A DNA stretch of 44,767 nucleotides, taken from positions 1 to 44,767 of the IMG/VR virus record IMGVR_UViG_3300019124_000089. One strand, written 5' to 3'. Every line of letters begins with the position of its first letter. Position 1 is the first letter of the stretch. A program made the position numbers and the translations under genes. This DNA comes from a virus. Below the pieces are notes generated by a model. That model searched no databases. It was not told the origin of the DNA and worked only from the letters and a program-made list of their open reading frames with translations. Shown in pieces: positions 38,901 through 44,767 of this stretch.

Positions 38901-40606
38901 TCGAGCTCGCTCGTCTATCACAGATCGACGGCGCCGGCCGCTGGGTGGAGAAGCTCGACGGTGCGGAGAGTGTTCCGAAGGAGAATATTGTCACGGTCTT
39001 CGAGAACGGCAAAAAGGTGCAGTACCAGCTCGATCCCGAATTGTTCCGGGCGATGAAGGAGCTCGACGAGGAATCTAGCAATATGCTCATCAAAATCCTC
39101 GCGGTACCGTCGAGCATGCTGCGCGCCGGCGCGACGCTGACGCCGGAGTTCCTTCTTCGAAACCCGATCAGGGACCAATTCCAGGCGTTCGTTGTTTCGG
39201 AGTTCGGGTATAATCCGATCATCGACTTACCGCTCGGCTTGTGGTCTGTCATCAAGAAGCGCGTGCGCGGTCACGATCCCATGTACGACCGCTGGGTGGC
39301 GGCCGGCGGCGGATACGGGAACTATGTATCGATGGACCGGAATTACTTGCGGGAGCAGCTGCAGGAGCTTCGGGATGAGCGGAACCCGTGGGCAAGACGT
39401 ACGCTCGCGATCGTGAATCCGAAGGCTTGGATCCGATTATTGCAGTCCCTCTCGGAGATCTCGGAGGAAGCGACGAAGGTCGGCGAGTTCCGCCGCGGTA
39501 TCCGCAAAGGGGCAACGGACGAGGAGGCAGCATACCAGGCGCGCGACCTGATGGACTTCGGCCGTGTTGGTTCGAACATCCGCCAGATCAACCGCGTCGT
39601 GACATTCCTGAACGCGAACCTTCAGGGCAAGGATCGGATCGCCCGGGCATTTAATACCCCGGAAAAAGCGACAAGATCGACGATCCGCGCGCTGACGGCT
39701 ATTACGCTGCCGACGGTCGGTATATACTTATGGAACCGGCATATGGCAAACGAAAAGCAACGCGACACGCTTAATAATGCGCCGCAATGGCTCCGCGACT
39801 CGTTCTTCCTCATTTCTATTCCTGGGACGGACGTCGTAGCGCGAATCCCTAAGCCGTTCGATTTGGCGCCGGTATTTGCCAACCTTCCAGAGAATATCAT
39901 GAGATGGATGGATGGTAACGACCCGCAGAGCTTCGAGGAATTTGCGAAGAGCACGGGCGCGGCGATGAGCGTTCCGTACATGCTCACGGGTTTGACGCCA
40001 TGGATTGAGAATATGACCAATTACAACTTCTTCACCGGCGGACCGGTGGTACCAAAGCGCGATCAAGACTTGCTGCCGGAGGACCAGTACGGGCCAACGA
40101 CAAGCTTGACGGCGAAGACGGTGGGTGGTGCGATAGGTTATTCACCGTACAAGGTCGACAACCTCATCCAAGGATACGGCGCCGGATTGGGGCGGTACGC
40201 AACCTGGGGCATGGATCAGCTGCTCGAAGCGTTGGGCGCCGGGGCGATCCCGCCGGAGCCGGAAAAGAATTGGTCAGAGATGCCCGTCGTCAACGCATTT
40301 ACGGTGGACACAACGGGCGGCGGGAAGGTCATGGACGAATTTTACGACGTGCTCGACGAGCTCACGAAACAGGAGCAGTACAACAAGAAGAACGATGTCG
40401 TCGACGAACTGATTGCTGATTTGGCGAAAGATTTCCGCAGCAGCTCGCGTGACATTGGAGAATTGCGCAATGAATACCGCGAGATCCAGAGCAGCATGAC
40501 AATGTCGCCAGCGGAGAAGCGGCGTCGCCTTGACGCGCTGAATGAGGAAATGAAAAAGATTGCGCGCGCCGCGGTTGCGCAGGCGGAAGCGCAGAAGGTG
40601 AGGTGA
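35960..40606 (+). CDS. Giant polyvalent virion protein (metallopeptidase + LPD38-like)
   Basis: A protein of about 1548 residues, probably carried in the virion and injected with the DNA. Residues about 1-150 are disordered and charged. A zinc-peptidase motif HELGH is at about 578-582, with a possible third ligand in IVDEGVAEFLRLYL. About 1040-1250 matches the LPD38 polyvalent-protein domain (TPEFLLRNPIRDQFQAF, then a WVAAGGGYGNYVSMDRNYL segment and ISEEATKVGEFRRGI). The C-terminus is helical. Polyvalent proteins of this class modify host components early in infection. GTG 35960 is preferred; GTG 35951 and ATG 35954 are alternatives. Confidence 0.87.
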   Translation: MSVDRLYQAVKSGQIRPEQLNEKGKAELRRYLQVKRQPETYGDSSQSSRALQTERRATIKQEPTRAPAVNAPEVTNYEAAPNRTLQQEKVSTVRMNRERAPAVNVPEPGRRTTWLDIPANAAEGFYDSVGFGMLQDAQRRINNLLIAHGKISVEEAEEIEAQRNRREDSTSYKVGQFAGYLPPGVAIERGVGAAAKPIVQNLPRWQRYAATGAAAGGLEALAQEGADVAFREDTFDPLNILLGTAAGGALGAAAPVVGDKVKAGFDAVRDRVAFRKAARDFIDRINSTPPDVSAASTGTRAVRRVDGEAPADLRRADAAADYYRRRQAPTIARPGRPRVNVYRQKYDRLIAEAQRLQDEGKLPPGREWETLQTMWGRMAEPEDPGLDELITLAFPSQRQRNIPEDLIRRARNRQASMEAAGIEGPLQRGRKGELQRLPPRSPELPPQGPVAAAAESPTAAPDAAPPPRRAPVPRSERDTFPMEREGPARVETSTGATAVPDGVQAMTSAPIPLRAATPGANVKPITRKDLIGNIRKRFGVTIRTGRLGKVPSGVLGIHKVKPEVIRSRYANDIQVIAHELGHNLDKRYGLKHDIYTPELENLVRQAGVVNLEAYDPEQIVDEGVAEFLRLYLTDPAMAQRLAPRYSKFFETRAKDILPALRETQADVARWIDQGEALQFEGQINRTGKDTTKTNRERFNKLYSSAVDKFYELAVAEKSITGKISDASESLYKKARLAVGAPKKAQLVLEKLQALMKPLDSLGYSVKDLGNYAAAKHADELEKMGDVTAREAADSLSDFVTRAPNMQQVEIDTFLSSFQQEYGIKFTPRQLARFAQNGSITMSPGQVKSIVERFRIESGFTRAQIDATIAKYQSPEMDAIQKSLVGYNNMLLDMLVEGGVLSKEARAAMQKKYPNYVPFFRFFDEDVSGFAMAGGGRRGFTDIANPIKRLKGSTRDIIDPIESIVKNTFAVVNAVEKNKVGLELARLSQIDGAGRWVEKLDGAESVPKENIVTVFENGKKVQYQLDPELFRAMKELDEESSNMLIKILAVPSSMLRAGATLTPEFLLRNPIRDQFQAFVVSEFGYNPIIDLPLGLWSVIKKRVRGHDPMYDRWVAAGGGYGNYVSMDRNYLREQLQELRDERNPWARRTLAIVNPKAWIRLLQSLSEISEEATKVGEFRRGIRKGATDEEAAYQARDLMDFGRVGSNIRQINRVVTFLNANLQGKDRIARAFNTPEKATRSTIRALTAITLPTVGIYLWNRHMANEKQRDTLNNAPQWLRDSFFLISIPGTDVVARIPKPFDLAPVFANLPENIMRWMDGNDPQSFEEFAKSTGAAMSVPYMLTGLTPWIENMTNYNFFTGGPVVPKRDQDLLPEDQYGPTTSLTAKTVGGAIGYSPYKVDNLIQGYGAGLGRYATWGMDQLLEALGAGAIPPEPEKNWSEMPVVNAFTVDTTGGGKVMDEFYDVLDELTKQEQYNKKNDVVDELIADLAKDFRSSSRDIGELRNEYREIQSSMTMSPAEKRRRLDALNEEMKKIARAAVAQAEAQKVR

Positions 40607-40610
40607 AAGC

Positions 40611-40841
40611 TTGAAGAAGAAGCCGCGGAAAGACGGTGACATGCCATGGTACGGGTGGATCTTGATGTACGGCATCATCATCCCGTTCTTTTCCCTAGGG
40701 ATATTCATCGAGGCGGAGATCGGATGGTGGTTTGTCCCGACTTGCATCGGAACGATTCTCTTATGCCTCGGCCTTACCTTTTTGCACTTCAAGCTGGAAG
40801 AAAGACGCGAACGAAAACAGCAGCAGCGCCTCCCGAAATAG
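40611..40841 (+). CDS. Small two-helix membrane protein
   Basis: A 76-residue protein with two membrane helices (WILMYGIIIPFFSLGIFIEA and FVPTCIGTILLCLGLTFLHF) between basic ends. It starts at TTG 40611 with a GGTGAAAG site and ends at a terminator. A phage-borne membrane protein of unknown use; it could be holin-like or act in entry. Confidence 0.72.
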   Translation: MKKKPRKDGDMPWYGWILMYGIIIPFFSLGIFIEAEIGWWFVPTCIGTILLCLGLTFLHFKLEERRERKQQQRLPK

Positions 40842-40855
40842 GGGGCGCTCTTTTT
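40825..40855 (+). terminator. Terminator before the lysis cassette
   Basis: AGCGCCTCC-CGAAATA-GGGGGCGCT gives a stem of about 8-9 bp with one G-U pair, followed by TTTTT. It overlaps the last codons and stop of the membrane-protein gene and separates the virion genes from the lysis block. Confidence 0.8.
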
Positions 40856-40871
40856 GTGGGGTGATTCGAGG

Positions 40872-40979
40872 ATGAAACGGCGGCCATACAAGAGTGCGGT
40901 GGACGAGCGGACGTTTTGGCGCATCTGGAATATCTGCGGCGAAGAGACGGCGATGCTGCTGATCTACAAGGCCGGGTGA
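40872..40979 (+). CDS. Small 35-residue protein
   Basis: A 35-residue protein (KRRPYKSAVDERTFWRIWNI onward) starting at ATG 40872 after GGGGTGATTCGAGG and ending 6 bases before the next gene. Amphipathic, with a short hydrophobic end (TAMLLIYKAG). Too short to classify. Confidence 0.5.
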   Translation: MKRRPYKSAVDERTFWRIWNICGEETAMLLIYKAG

Positions 40980-40985
40980 TGCTGC

Positions 40986-41807
40986 GTGTACGACTGGCTC
41001 ATCGAAACGATACAAGGGATCATCCGAAACGGATGGTCGGCGGCGGCCCTTGCGGGGGCCGCTTTTTCATTGCTCAAAATCCGGCGGATCCGCAAGCAAA
41101 TCCAGCGCCACCTCCCGCCGGTATTCCAAGATCGGGACGATGAGCGTCTCGACATGATCATAGATCAGAACAACGAAATTCTGCGAAGGTTGGGTGGTGA
41201 AGCGTGGCCGCATTCTGCAAGCTCAACTGGTTCAAGAACCTATCGGACGGTGCTCAGGGCGCGATCTATTACGGCACGATGGGGATCGTTTTTTGCCCGT
41301 ATTGCACACGCAAGAACCGGGTCTGGACGTATCACAGGCTCGAGTATAAACCAAAGGAGACGATTATCGATGAAGTGGCTGAAACCTGAATTTCTGACGT
41401 TTGTGGTGGGCGCGGTTGTCGTATTGCTGAACGATCGATACGGTTGGGAGCTGACGACGGAGGGCGTGGTCGCGTTCTTTGGGATGGTCGGCGGCTACTT
41501 CCTGCAACAGGGCATCGTCAACGTGAAGCGCGGCGCCGACGGCGCGTTCGCGGGGCTGTCGGTGAACAGCCGAAAGCTGATCTTCACGCTCGTCGGCGCG
41601 CTGTTTATCGGTCTGAACGAAGCACTGCAGCTCGGCTTCGGGCAGGAAACGGTCTGGACCGTCGCCGGCCTCGTCACTGGCTACAACACACTGGAGGGCG
41701 TGAAGGACGTAAAGACTGCCGCGGCACTGCCGGTGGAGGTGCATATGCCGGCGCCGATCGGTTTCGAGCGCGGCGCGGACGTTCCGTATGACGGAGAGAG
41801 CCACTAA
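40986..41807 (+). CDS. Fused lysis frame: small membrane hairpin protein read through into holin
   Basis: One open frame of 273 residues. Residues 1-72 are a plausible small protein with a membrane segment (NGWSAAALAGAAFSLLKIRR) and a coiled tail. Residues 73-128 look like frame-shadow sequence (SRTYRTVLRARSITARWGSF) opposite the zinc-knuckle gene at 41204. From residue 129 the frame is the holin (41370). Either a stop codon was lost or the true first gene ends near 41200 by another mechanism. Separate internal starts with good ribosome sites argue that the holin is also made alone. Confidence 0.45.
   Translation: MYDWLIETIQGIIRNGWSAAALAGAAFSLLKIRRIRKQIQRHLPPVFQDRDDERLDMIIDQNNEILRRLGGEAWPHSASSTGSRTYRTVLRARSITARWGSFFARIAHARTGSGRITGSSINQRRRLSMKWLKPEFLTFVVGAVVVLLNDRYGWELTTEGVVAFFGMVGGYFLQQGIVNVKRGADGAFAGLSVNSRKLIFTLVGALFIGLNEALQLGFGQETVWTVAGLVTGYNTLEGVKDVKTAAALPVEVHMPAPIGFERGADVPYDGESH
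41204..41389 (+). CDS. Small zinc-knuckle protein nested in the lysis frame
   Basis: A 61-residue protein starting at GTG 41204 after GGGTGGTGAAGC, with a CPYC half-ribbon and an acidic C-terminus. It overlaps the holin start by 20 bases and lies in a different frame from the fused 40986 frame. The protein-like composition in this frame, compared with the low-quality composition in the other, suggests this is the real gene of the stretch. Function unknown. Confidence 0.6.
   Translation: MAAFCKLNWFKNLSDGAQGAIYYGTMGIVFCPYCTRKNRVWTYHRLEYKPKETIIDEVAET
41370..41807 (+). CDS. Holin-like membrane protein
   Basis: A 145-residue protein with three to four membrane helices (FLTFVVGAVVVLLNDRYGW, VVAFFGMVGGYFLQQGIVN, KLIFTLVGALFIGLNEALQL, TVWTVAGLVTGYNTLEGV) and a short soluble tail. 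Encoded directly before the amidase, so it probably forms the membrane lesion that releases the endolysin. The ATG at 41370 has an AAAGGAG site 10 bases upstream. Confidence 0.8.
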   Translation: MKWLKPEFLTFVVGAVVVLLNDRYGWELTTEGVVAFFGMVGGYFLQQGIVNVKRGADGAFAGLSVNSRKLIFTLVGALFIGLNEALQLGFGQETVWTVAGLVTGYNTLEGVKDVKTAAALPVEVHMPAPIGFERGADVPYDGESH

Positions 41808-41826
41808 AACGAGAGGGGCGTATCGG

Positions 41827-42747
41827 ATGCTCTACAATATCAGTTGGGCGGGGAAGAACGTCCGGAATTATTACAGCAGCCGAGCCGGCCACAAACCGCT
41901 GGCGATCGTAAATCACATCTCCGCAGGCACGATGACCAGCATGTTGAACCACTTCGAGAACCCGGCCAGCAAGGCATCGTCGGATTACGCGATCTCCCGC
42001 GCCGGCGAGATAGTCCAGTACGTCCGCTGGCAAGACGGCCACGCCGCATGGACGCAGGGAATATCGCGGGATAAGATACCGTTCGCGAAGGCGCCGCTTG
42101 TGCGTGCCAAGGGCGTGAACCCGAATTTGTACTGCGTATCGATCGAATACGAGGGCTATGTGGTACGGGAGGACCCGAAGAACCCGGCGTCGCCGATTAA
42201 AGAATATCACGGGCTGAACGGAGACATCACGGAAGAGCAGTTCTGGGCGGGCGTGTGGCTGCATCGCTTCATCAAGGAGGAAGCAGCGCGTATCTTCAAA
42301 TCGGACATCTCTTTGAACCCGTACCACGTCCTCGGGCACTTCCAGATCGACAAAGGGAAGCCGGTCTGCCCGGGCCCGCTGTTCCCGTGGCCGCGGATGT
42401 ACGCGGAGCTCGCAATTGCTGACAGCATGTCGTTCGAGGATTATGAGGAGCGGCAGACGTACCTTCGCGGCGACAACGCACAGGCAGCACTGATCGTGCA
42501 GCTGGCGTTCCGGATCGACGAGCTCGTCGGGAAGCTGGGCGGGCAGTGGGACGCCGCTGCGCGGTACAAGCTCGATCGTTTCGCGGCCATCATTGAACGA
42601 CTTGGGTTTGGGCAAGAACAGATAACGGCCGCGCAGAGGATCAAGAGGCTATACGAGACGTGGCGCGGGGGAGAGGAGTATTCAGCCGAAGCGTTCAGGA
42701 AATTGTTGTGCATCGCAAAGAATGCTCAGAATGAGAACTTGTTATAA
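41827..42747 (+). CDS. Endolysin, N-acetylmuramoyl-L-alanine amidase
   Basis: A 306-residue amidase_2-type zinc hydrolase that cuts the peptidoglycan stem peptide. The first zinc ligand is H30 (IVNHISAG). Later come H and C in VLGHFQIDKGKPVCPGP. The C-terminal third after about residue 200 is helical and probably binds the cell wall. The ATG at 41827 has a GAGAGGGG site and is preferred over ATG 41788, which overlaps the holin gene. Confidence 0.93.
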   Translation: MLYNISWAGKNVRNYYSSRAGHKPLAIVNHISAGTMTSMLNHFENPASKASSDYAISRAGEIVQYVRWQDGHAAWTQGISRDKIPFAKAPLVRAKGVNPNLYCVSIEYEGYVVREDPKNPASPIKEYHGLNGDITEEQFWAGVWLHRFIKEEAARIFKSDISLNPYHVLGHFQIDKGKPVCPGPLFPWPRMYAELAIADSMSFEDYEERQTYLRGDNAQAALIVQLAFRIDELVGKLGGQWDAAARYKLDRFAAIIERLGFGQEQITAAQRIKRLYETWRGGEEYSAEAFRKLLCIAKNAQNENLL

Positions 42748-42752
42748 TTTCA

Positions 42753-42779
42753 CCCCCGCCGGCTTTCAGTTGGCGGGGG
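42753..42779. terminator. Strong hairpin after the amidase
   Basis: CCCCCGCC (42753-42760) and GGCGGGGG (42772-42779) make a perfect 8-bp GC stem with an 11-base loop just after the amidase stop. There is no T-run on the plus strand, so it may be an RNA-stabilising hairpin or a weak terminator. Confidence 0.5.
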
Positions 42780-42859
42780 CTGGTAATAATATCCTCCGTA
42801 CAGGGCATAATATGGAATTGCATGCCCCCAAATTCAAAACCTATCTTGGAGGTATTTTG

Positions 42860-43009
42860 GTGAGAAAAGAATTTATTGATGCTTTAAACATCACCGACGC
42901 AAAAAGGATAGCACCATGGGCAAAAAAAATAGTAAAAATTGAATACGGTTATCTGGCTTTTGAGGATTTTAATGAATATCTAATATGGCATAAAAAGGCA
43001 CCAAAGTAA
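42860..43009 (+). CDS. Small AT-rich hypothetical protein
   Basis: A 49-residue basic protein (RKEFIDALNITDAKRIAPWA onward). The GTG at 42860 has a TTGGAGG site at 42845-42851. ATG 42812 and 42722 in the same frame have poorer sites or cross the hairpin. Its AT-rich composition resembles the defence pair that follows on the opposite strand, so it may belong to the same inserted cargo. Function unknown. Confidence 0.6.
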   Translation: MRKEFIDALNITDAKRIAPWAKKIVKIEYGYLAFEDFNEYLIWHKKAPK

Positions 43010-43010
43010 T

Positions 43011-43571
43011 TTACACAGGGGATCCCTGTGGAGAAAGTTGAATTAATTTTGTAACAAAGTTCTCTGCACTACAATTGTTTTTAGCTGCGCGATCCAACGA
43101 AAAATGTTGGACTATTTTTTTAACTAGTTCTACCTCTGTCATGATAAACCCGAACTTCTTTCTAAACATCAACTGAAGAACTTCCTTCGGATTATCTATT
43201 GTATCCGTAAAGCCGGATGGTTGATACGGTGTTCCTAATATTTCTGACAAACAGTCACCATCAGCAAGGAACCATGCTTCGAGCTCTTTTATACTGATAT
43301 GAATTGAATATTTTGAGGGATCGCCATTTATCTTAAATTTTGAAATTAAGTCCGCCTCAGTTGAATAATCAAGATCCACGATAAATATGACGTGATCTAC
43401 ACCTTCACCATAAATACAAGAATGAAAGTGTTTGTCTGCTTTTTTGAAGATGTTGGGTTTTCCTTCTGCCGACCTCACTATAACTTCAATTGATTTACTT
43501 GAAAACCAGTCATAAATATCTTTGAATAATAGTTCATCAGAACGTCCTTCAACGATTAAAGCAACTTTCAA
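43011..43571 (-). CDS. TOPRIM-domain protein (DUF4276-like), defence partner
   Basis: A 186-residue protein. The N-terminus MKVALIVEGRSDELL gives the TOPRIM Glu (E8) and the strand VIFIVDLDY gives the DxD pair (D66, D68), the pattern of TOPRIM nucleases such as OLD. The rest resembles the DUF4276 group. I prefer TTG 43571 because it has a GGGAGG site and overlaps the ATPase stop by four bases (TTGA); ATG 43607 overlaps by 40 bases. Proposed role: nuclease effector controlled by the ATPase, in an anti-phage system carried by the prophage. Confidence 0.85.
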   Translation of the reverse strand: MKVALIVEGRSDELLFKDIYDWFSSKSIEVIVRSAEGKPNIFKKADKHFHSCIYGEGVDHVIFIVDLDYSTEADLISKFKINGDPSKYSIHISIKELEAWFLADGDCLSEILGTPYQPSGFTDTIDNPKEVLQLMFRKKFGFIMTEVELVKKIVQHFSLDRAAKNNCSAENFVTKLIQLSPQGSPV

Positions 43572-44767
43572 TATATAGTACCTCCCTTTAAATAGCCGTC
43601 CAACCATAATTCGTCCATTGTAAAGTTTTCCAAGAAAAAATCGATATTTTCAACCATGGTACCTGGTACTATAACTGTTTTTCCATTAATTTTGTCGACT
43701 AAGTATATCTCTTCTGGCTTTAGCCATTTAACTAACTCAGAACTATGAGTTGTAATTAGGATTTGCTTTTCCTTAGATGTCTCCCTCATGAGATCGACAA
43801 GTGATTTTACTGCTTGTGGGTGAAGACACCGCTCAGGCTCATCAATTGCAATAAGTTGATTTGTTTGATGGTTGTATAATAGTGCAACTAATAAGGAGAG
43901 TAAACGTATAGTTCCATCCGACACGGCTTTTGGAAGGAAATCATGGTCATCTTCTATCACTCTGTAACCTATTGAAGCGTCAAATTGTCTCTCAACCCTC
44001 CAACTCGTAAAAGAAGGTATCATGGAGTGCATGAGACTTTCTATCCTAATTTTAAGTTGTTCATTGGACTTCTTTGTAGTAATTGAATTTAGTATTACAG
44101 AGAGGTTGCTCCCATCCTCCATTAGATAATTATCGTTTTCGTTGTTATTAGGTCTCCTAGCAGCAATGTGGTCGATGTCGTAAAATTTCCAATTTCTAAT
44201 AAACTCATCAATAAAAGGACTAGCTTCTGAGCCAAAAAGCGCTCTAAGGAACAATGCTTTCTGAGCCCTTTCAGATATTTTTAATCTCGAAATACCTCGA
44301 TCAGGATCACTAGGGTCCTGTTCGAACATAGATACTTCACTTTTGGTTCGAATGAATTTCGATGGAATAAGTTGCTTATCTTTATCTAATACACTTGATT
44401 CTAATCTCTCATTTTTTATGAAGGAATTATTTTTAGTGTTACCAATAACGAGATTATACTCTGAATTTTGTAAGACTTTCTGATCATCTAAGTAAGCTGG
44501 ATTTTCTGATGAGGAAAAATCAAACTGAAATTGAAACGAAATATCTTTTTTCTTCCCCGGTCCCTTACTATATAACTGCTGCCAACCAAATCTTTTACCA
44601 ACAGCATTGCCTACATCGCTTGCTAATGAGTCCCTTACAAATTTTAAGGCATCGATTAGGTTCGACTTTCCTGACCCGTTCGCCCCAATAAATACGCAGA
44701 AACGGTTCAGATTAACCTCATTATTGTATAGGCTTTTAAAATTAGTGATTGAGATATTTTTTAACAT
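43568..44767 (-). CDS. SMC/RecF/OLD-like AAA ATPase, defence sensor
   Basis: A 399-residue ATPase of the RecF/SMC-like AAA_21 group. Walker A is GANGSGKS (28-35), the ABC-type signature is in VSDGTIRLLSLL (from 282), Walker B is LIAIDEPE (305-312) and the switch His is H341 (TTHSS). The large middle part is insert-like. It is coupled to the TOPRIM gene by a TTGA overlap. Split ATPase plus TOPRIM pairs resemble OLD, Gabija, PARIS and AbiL systems by layout. The ATG is the last base of the window, so the promoter is not visible. AT-rich relative to the phage body. Confidence 0.88.
   Translation of the reverse strand: MLKNISITNFKSLYNNEVNLNRFCVFIGANGSGKSNLIDALKFVRDSLASDVGNAVGKRFGWQQLYSKGPGKKKDISFQFQFDFSSSENPAYLDDQKVLQNSEYNLVIGNTKNNSFIKNERLESSVLDKDKQLIPSKFIRTKSEVSMFEQDPSDPDRGISRLKISERAQKALFLRALFGSEASPFIDEFIRNWKFYDIDHIAARRPNNNENDNYLMEDGSNLSVILNSITTKKSNEQLKIRIESLMHSMIPSFTSWRVERQFDASIGYRVIEDDHDFLPKAVSDGTIRLLSLLVALLYNHQTNQLIAIDEPERCLHPQAVKSLVDLMRETSKEKQILITTHSSELVKWLKPEEIYLVDKINGKTVIVPGTMVENIDFFLENFTMDELWLDGYLKGGTIY

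Noticed and set aside
43011-44767. Naming the ATPase-TOPRIM pair as PARIS, AbiL or Gabija
   Set aside because: The layout is similar, but the TOPRIM protein looks DUF4276-like and the proteins are not fused, so no named type can be assigned without profile searches.
1-44767. tRNA, rRNA or CRISPR arrays
   Set aside because: No cloverleaf-type sequence, conserved rRNA segment or regular repeat-spacer array was seen on reading either strand. A tool search was not possible.

Overview
The window is most of a temperate phage (prophage) of a Gram-positive host. It carries an integrase, an ImmA peptidase, a CI-type repressor and a Cro-like gene, followed by replication, late-control, packaging, head, tail and lysis genes. 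Genes are tightly packed with ATGA, GTGA or TTGA overlaps, many start at TTG or GTG, and most have strong AGGAGG-type ribosome binding sites. Together with YqaJ/RecT, YopX, an ArpU-like regulator and the LNLQLFA leader on the scaffold, this points to Firmicutes. The fairly high GC content would fit a Paenibacillus-like host, but that is inference. Both ends are cut at gene boundaries (integrase stop at base 1, ATPase start codon at the last base), so attachment sites are not visible.

Left arm (1-2614, minus strand): integrase, ImmA-type peptidase, a membrane protein and the repressor. The peptidase-integrase pair has a near-consensus LexA/DinR box upstream (1789-1802). Repressor and membrane protein appear to form one lysogeny transcript ending at a small terminator. 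A consensus sigma-A promoter at 2706-2734 fires rightward. Three copies of a 13-bp operator-like word lie around it and in the end of the Cro-like gene.

Early region (2780-15881): regulators, small zinc-ribbon and coiled-coil proteins, YqaJ exonuclease and RecT annealase, YopX, a DnaQ-like exonuclease, a replication initiator with iteron-like repeats, DnaB helicase, a RuvC-like resolvase and a C5 cytosine methyltransferase with about six internal repeats. Two small genes face back at 15917-16368. An ArpU-like regulator follows, and then a visibly AT-rich pair of membrane-protein genes.

Late region (18038-40606): a highly structured 109-bp element, small terminase, a BhlA/UviB-like peptide, large terminase, a P22-like portal, zinc-ribbon proteins, a HAD phosphatase fused to an Acb2-like cyclic-nucleotide sponge domain, scaffold, decoration protein, gpT-like capsid, a pectin-lyase-fold tailspike, an acetyltransferase with its own candidate promoter and terminator, a short-tail adaptor, a gp10-like stabilisation protein, an ejection-type protein with heptadecamer-scale repeats, and a protein of about 1550 residues combining a zinc metallopeptidase motif and an LPD38-like domain. 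No tape measure, tail tube, sheath or baseplate gene is present, so the virion is probably short-tailed (podovirus), which is uncommon for a temperate phage of a Gram-positive host.

Right end (40611-44767): small membrane proteins, holin and amidase form the lysis cassette. Then comes an AT-rich, oppositely oriented two-gene operon: an SMC/OLD-like ATPase translationally coupled to a stand-alone TOPRIM (DUF4276-like) protein. This is a probable anti-phage defence cassette. The most interesting features are this pair, the HAD-Acb2 fusion, the polyvalent ejection protein, the structured element before the terminase, and the acetyltransferase and membrane-protein cargo genes.
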